This document shows, piece after piece, positions 60,001 through 64,000 of a stretch of DNA of 64,000 nt. Origin of the DNA: Augochlora pura (lineage: Eukaryota > Arthropoda > Insecta > Hymenoptera > Halictidae). Position numbers and translations under genes: made by a program. The number at the start of each line of letters is the position of its first letter. Position 1 is the first letter of the stretch. The stretch spans positions 19,777,640 to 19,841,639 of the forward strand of contig NC_135781.1 in the NCBI RefSeq assembly GCF_028453695.1, given 5' to 3'. The notes below the pieces were generated by a model. That model was not told the DNA's origin, searched no databases, and was given only the letters and a program-made list of their open reading frames with translations.

Positions 60001-62368
60001 TGCGTGACCGAAAGATAGAGCATAAACGAGTGAGATGGAAATAAAGAAAGAAAGAGAGAAAATGATGAACAACAATGAGACACAGTGTGAAAGGTTGTAT
60101 GCAAGAGAGCATGGTAAGATAATGAGAGAAAGGGCGGTAAGGGTGGAAGGGCCGACGAAAAGCTCAGCACTGGCAAGAGAACCGTCGCCCTGTAGAGTTG
60201 TGCATAGTTTTCGTAGTTATCGTGGATATATTTGTTGCGTTGTCGTTGTTAAGAGTGGTCGTCGTTGTTGTTTAAGTCGTAGGAGGCGCCTGTACGTTAT
60301 CGTTAATAAACTGTTACTGTTACCTTTATTGTTACCCAACGTTGTTTGTTGCCGTTATTTATAATGCCATGGAGTTTCGTGGGATTTCCAAACAATAACC
60401 TCTACACAATTATTTCAAATTAGATAATATTTTGGAAGTTCAGTCGACAAATATGTAGGAAAATTTTGTCGAAATATAAAACTTGAAAAATTCAATTTTG
60501 GCCACGTAAAGCTGGTATCGAGCCCACAGTGCGGTGCAGAGACGCCGGTGTCGGGATCGCAAAAAAGACCTGTTGAGTCGAGTATAATCGACTGCCTGGA
60601 TTTTCATTAGAGCGCGGACGGGACTTCGTATTCCAGTTTGAATTTCCGTCTGATTCGGATTACTTTTCATCGGGGAGCTTGGGCGCGAATGAAATCGGGC
60701 CAAGTCCCGACACCCTAAATGCAGTCGGAACCGGGTCGTGGAGCCCGGGTTCGAGTGGCAGGCAATTTCATGACTTACAGGCCACTTCGGCGAAGTAAAA
60801 CGAAATTGCATTCGTTACATCGCGGACGGACCCCCGACGCGACGCGGCGACGTCGCAAACTTTTCTACAGCGGGCTATTTACAACTTCGTTACAACTTCC
60901 GCGGAACTTGTTCGGAAAATACGAGGCGGTGGGAGTAATTTTTCGGATTTAACGGCGCGAACTATGGACCTCGGTCGATACGCTGAACACGATTTTTCAC
61001 CGAGCCTTTGGCAGGCTATGCAGAAAACGTCGAACGGTGAAATACGGGGAACGCGTCTTGAATACCATCGAAAATTAAATGTCCCCCCCGGACTCGTTCC
61101 GGCTCCTCGAAATCTCATCGGCGCGACGCTTTTAATTGGAGGAAACGTTCAGCGGTGCCCGCGACGCCTCCACATGTAACGAGCCTGCCCGGATCGACCT
61201 ACATCTTAATGATGTTCCTGAAAAGAACATCCCTCGGGATCCGGTCGGTTAAGAAGATAACAAGTTCCTTGAGTCGCGGTGAAAGAAATAACGAGCGACC
61301 GTAGGGATCACAAAGTGCTTCCTGCAAAAGACTGTTGCTGATTGCTGAACTCCGATGTCTGCGATAGTTTAACACGATGTGTAACACGATGCTTGGAGTT
61401 TTCGTTTTACTGTTATTAATAGATTACGAATCCTTTCGCAAAATAGAAAGAGCCACTTTACAATATCCACCCTTCTTTAATCTCCTACGATTTCTGTCTT
61501 CAGTTAATATTTCTTTGGCCGTAGTAATTTTTCATGACAGAACGAAACAATTTTTGTTCCTTGCATTCCCATTCTTTGATATAAAAAAATATAAATTTCG
61601 TTCCCACTGAAAAGAAATGCATAACATTCGTATTCAGTAAATTATATCTACAGTCTTCCTGTATGCAATTTTTTATTTTTTTAGCTCATTTTTTATGTTT
61701 TTCATTGAGAGAGATTAAAAGATTCATTGCGTCATAACTGAACTAAAGATGATATTAATTTTTGGTGATACGTATATTTCTTTATAATTTTATGTATGCC
61801 ACAAATGATCGACGCTCTAGTTATTAATAAGATCATAGATACGTAGTTGTAGGTGAATCAAGGTAGTTTATATTTCACGCGTCACACATTTTTCTCGTCG
61901 GAGCGTCCTCGAGAAAACGGACTAGAAACTGATCGCTTCGCGGACCGAAGTTCTCGACCCATGAAATTTTAACGAAGTCGGAGCTCCTTCTCCTGGAATT
62001 TCAAACGATTGCGCCAGTGCCTGGGAAAACTCTCGATTATAAAACAAATCAGATCACTTTCTTTAAGCGCTCAGTTGGCCCGGGAATTCGGATACCCGGG
62101 CCGTGTCAATAAATGGGCGCTCGGTGGATTTTACGAGCTTGCGACAGTAAAAATGTTGCAAACATTTTTCTTTCCGGACTTATTGATTGAAGGAATGAAA
62201 TTATGTTTCAACTCGGGTTTTATACTAATTAATCGTTAAATAGAGCTACGGTGTACGCACTACTGATCGTATGTAATGCGTTTTATTACTAGCAAGGGCA
62301 CAATTAAGATGTTAGGTTATCTGATAAATAACCAAAAACGAAATACATTTTCAACAAGCTGCAGTAGC
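60001..62368. other. Non-coding mosaic stretch
   Basis: 60020-60130 is purine-rich and 60230-60360 is a GTTGTT/GTCGTT-rich simple stretch. 60480-61330 and 61890-62200 are CpG-richer. Open frames of up to 123 codons lack recognisable products. Confidence 0.55.
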
Positions 62369-62464
62369 TTAATCCTTTACCATTATATTTAAATTCCAAT
62401 CTTCATTTTAACGCCAGAAATCACATACCGTCTATGATAGGTTTTATGAATAATAAAGGATTAA
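62369..62464 (+). mobile_element. Very short TTAA-bounded element, 96 bp
   Basis: The segment starts TTAATCCTTTACCATTAT and ends GAATAATAAAGGATTAA. TTAATCCTTTA is an exact 11-base inverted repeat at both ends. At 96 bp it may be an internally deleted relative of the other TTAA elements. A chance palindrome in AT-rich DNA is possible. Confidence 0.5.
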
Positions 62465-64000
62465 TATATTAAACATTGTGAAATAGAATTTTATTTTAAT
62501 CCTCATTGAACTTAATCATTGTTCTATTTTCGTTTCTAATGATTACCACAAAAATTCACGTAGAAAGTCATAGTCTAGGAATGAATTATCCAGGTGAATA
62601 TTCAGTTTATTTACTGTCATTATGAAAAGAAATGAAACGTTATTTTAATTCTAGTTTAAATTTCATTTGCCATAGATCCTTGTGGATGCAGGTGATGCAT
62701 CCAATTGCTAAGAATAACCTAAAACGTCTATGATAACTGTTATTAAAGCAAGTAAATTTCAATTTCCAATTCGATTTCAGCATTTTTCATGTTATACTTC
62801 GTGTCTTGCGATCGACGAGGAAGATTTGAATTTTATGCAGAAATCTGCGATCTGATAACGAGTCATCCGGCAGGGACACGGTGCACGTGTCGCAGGTGAT
62901 GCGTTTTATCATTAATAAGCAGGGCGAGGCGGGTTTCGGGCGGTGACGGCTGCAATTTCCCGGGTCGTTCCGGCATCGCTAAACGATCGGAGGACCAGCA
63001 GGACAGATTAAGGGCACCCGGTAAACACGCTGGGCAAATATTGGTCCGTCGCGCGGTCTTAAAAATAACAGGCTTTCCTGAAAGCACGATAAACGCGTCG
63101 GCTGACGTGCCACTCGAAACGGTCGTGGGTGGGAGGGCTCGCTCGTCGCTCTTTTCATGATGGAACCGGTGCACGTGTTATGATACCGCGGCGACTCCGC
63201 GTGTTTGCTTTCTCACGAGGAAAAAGAAATCGCGGTGGGTCCGTGGACAGCAACGAAATCGACGCGTCTCGTTGACCGTCACGCTTTTAATTTTCGTGCC
63301 GCGCGGGGGCCAACCGTCGAGTTGAAATTCCTTAGCTGGTGTTCGAGTGGCTCCTGCTTTCTCAGAAAATAATCTTGTTCTTCGAATGCAGATTCGGAGC
63401 AATTGATTCCGATGCTCTGAAAGCGATAGGCGCAACTAGGAAGAGAACAACTAAGAATGCTACTCCTTTTAAGCCCTTGTACTATAATAGTGAGTCGAAC
63501 TCGTGATATAGATTTCAAACGTTAGCTATTAAATATAAATATTATTCGATTTTTCTAAGCAGAAAACAAATTTTATTTTTTCTGTATAAAAATCTAGGAA
63601 TTTAATGTAAATGAAGATTTACGAGAAACAAATATTGTTCCGATCTATTAGGGAAATTATTAATGACAAAGTAGTGTTAATCAACAATAGCTGTGAAAGG
63701 ATTCATAGCGCAAGTTGTTAATTTTCTATTCAAAATACACATGTAACATGTAAAGTATGAAATATATTTTTATTAAACAAAAATAATAAGAATTAAACAT
63801 GCTACGTTAGGTACTGTGCATGATTACATCCGTTTCGTTAATTTGAAACAAACAAACGAAATAATACATTGGTTTAAGCTTCTATTTTCTCTGCTGCAGC
63901 CTACGCAATATATGACGCCCTAAAACTAATCCATTAACAACTCCTAAAATTACGTTATTTACTCCGATTCTATGAGCGTCATCCAAACATTACTTAAACC
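62465..64000. other. Non-coding stretch, CpG-rich centre
   Basis: 62830-63440 is CpG-rich, with reverse-strand open frames of up to 103 codons and no recognisable product. The flanks are AT-rich. No terminal structure or RNA gene is seen up to the window edge. Confidence 0.55.

Overview
This window looks like a eukaryotic, probably insect, non-coding region: either a gene desert or the inside of a very long intron. AT-rich stretches alternate every few hundred to about 1,500 bases with CpG-rich blocks, and long (CT)n runs are common. That mosaic is typical of hymenopteran (bee, wasp, ant) genomes; the order-level guess is inference. I found no bacterial-style genes, rRNA, convincing intact tRNA or CRISPR array. 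No ORF of any length reads as a known protein family. The long open frames are GC-rich low-complexity stretches, microsatellites or chance frames.

The readable content is mobile and repeated DNA at several ages. (1) At least ten short elements begin and end with TTAA, or a one- to two-base variant, followed by short inverted termini of the type CCTTTGCAC, CCTCTTGC or CCCTTTC. They lie at 8540, 11983, 15745, 20774, 36582, 38305, 40517, 48975 with 49176 nested inside, 56332 and 62369. Six of them are 246-253 bp long. The TTAA target and short inverted repeats point to piggyBac-type non-autonomous elements. (2) A 742-bp element at 45114-45855 has perfect 31-bp terminal inverted repeats flanked by TA, with two more copies of the terminal motif inside. 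A 264-bp relative sits inside the TTAA element at 40517. (3) A 5'-truncated retroposed insertion at 35547-36367 keeps a 12-bp target-site duplication, an AATAAA signal, a 13-A tail and about 112 codons of an open frame. (4) A pogo/Tigger-like end lies near 18020, a tRNA-like split promoter near 26102, and a 130-bp foldback at 58513.

Other repeats are local. Diverged tandem arrays have periods of about 100 bp (2172-2470), 175 bp (2731-3090), 180 bp (10722-11620) and 300 bp (13469-14210). A dispersed duplication pairs 19882-20712 with 24583-26053, and a second pairs 34347-34602 with 41335-41545. Microsatellites include (CT)23, (CT)14(CA)7, (AT)12, G17 and (CG)n, plus a pair of pentamer blocks in inverted orientation at 48356-48476.

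Layout: 1-4860 mixed, with two AT-rich tandem arrays; 4860-8500 CpG-rich with one AT-rich ORF of doubtful reality; 8500-16100 TTAA elements and two tandem arrays; 16100-19880 CpG-rich then AT-rich; 19880-26200 the large dispersed duplication ending in a tRNA-like sequence; 26200-34080 unannotated mosaic; 34300-41550 retroposon, three TTAA elements and the second duplication; 41550-45900 AT-rich with the 742-bp element; 45900-49500 CpG-rich block, pentamer inverted repeat and nested TTAA elements; 49500-64000 mosaic with one large and one miniature TTAA element, a foldback, and an octamer-motif cluster. No pathway or operon can be reconstructed because no functional gene is recognised.
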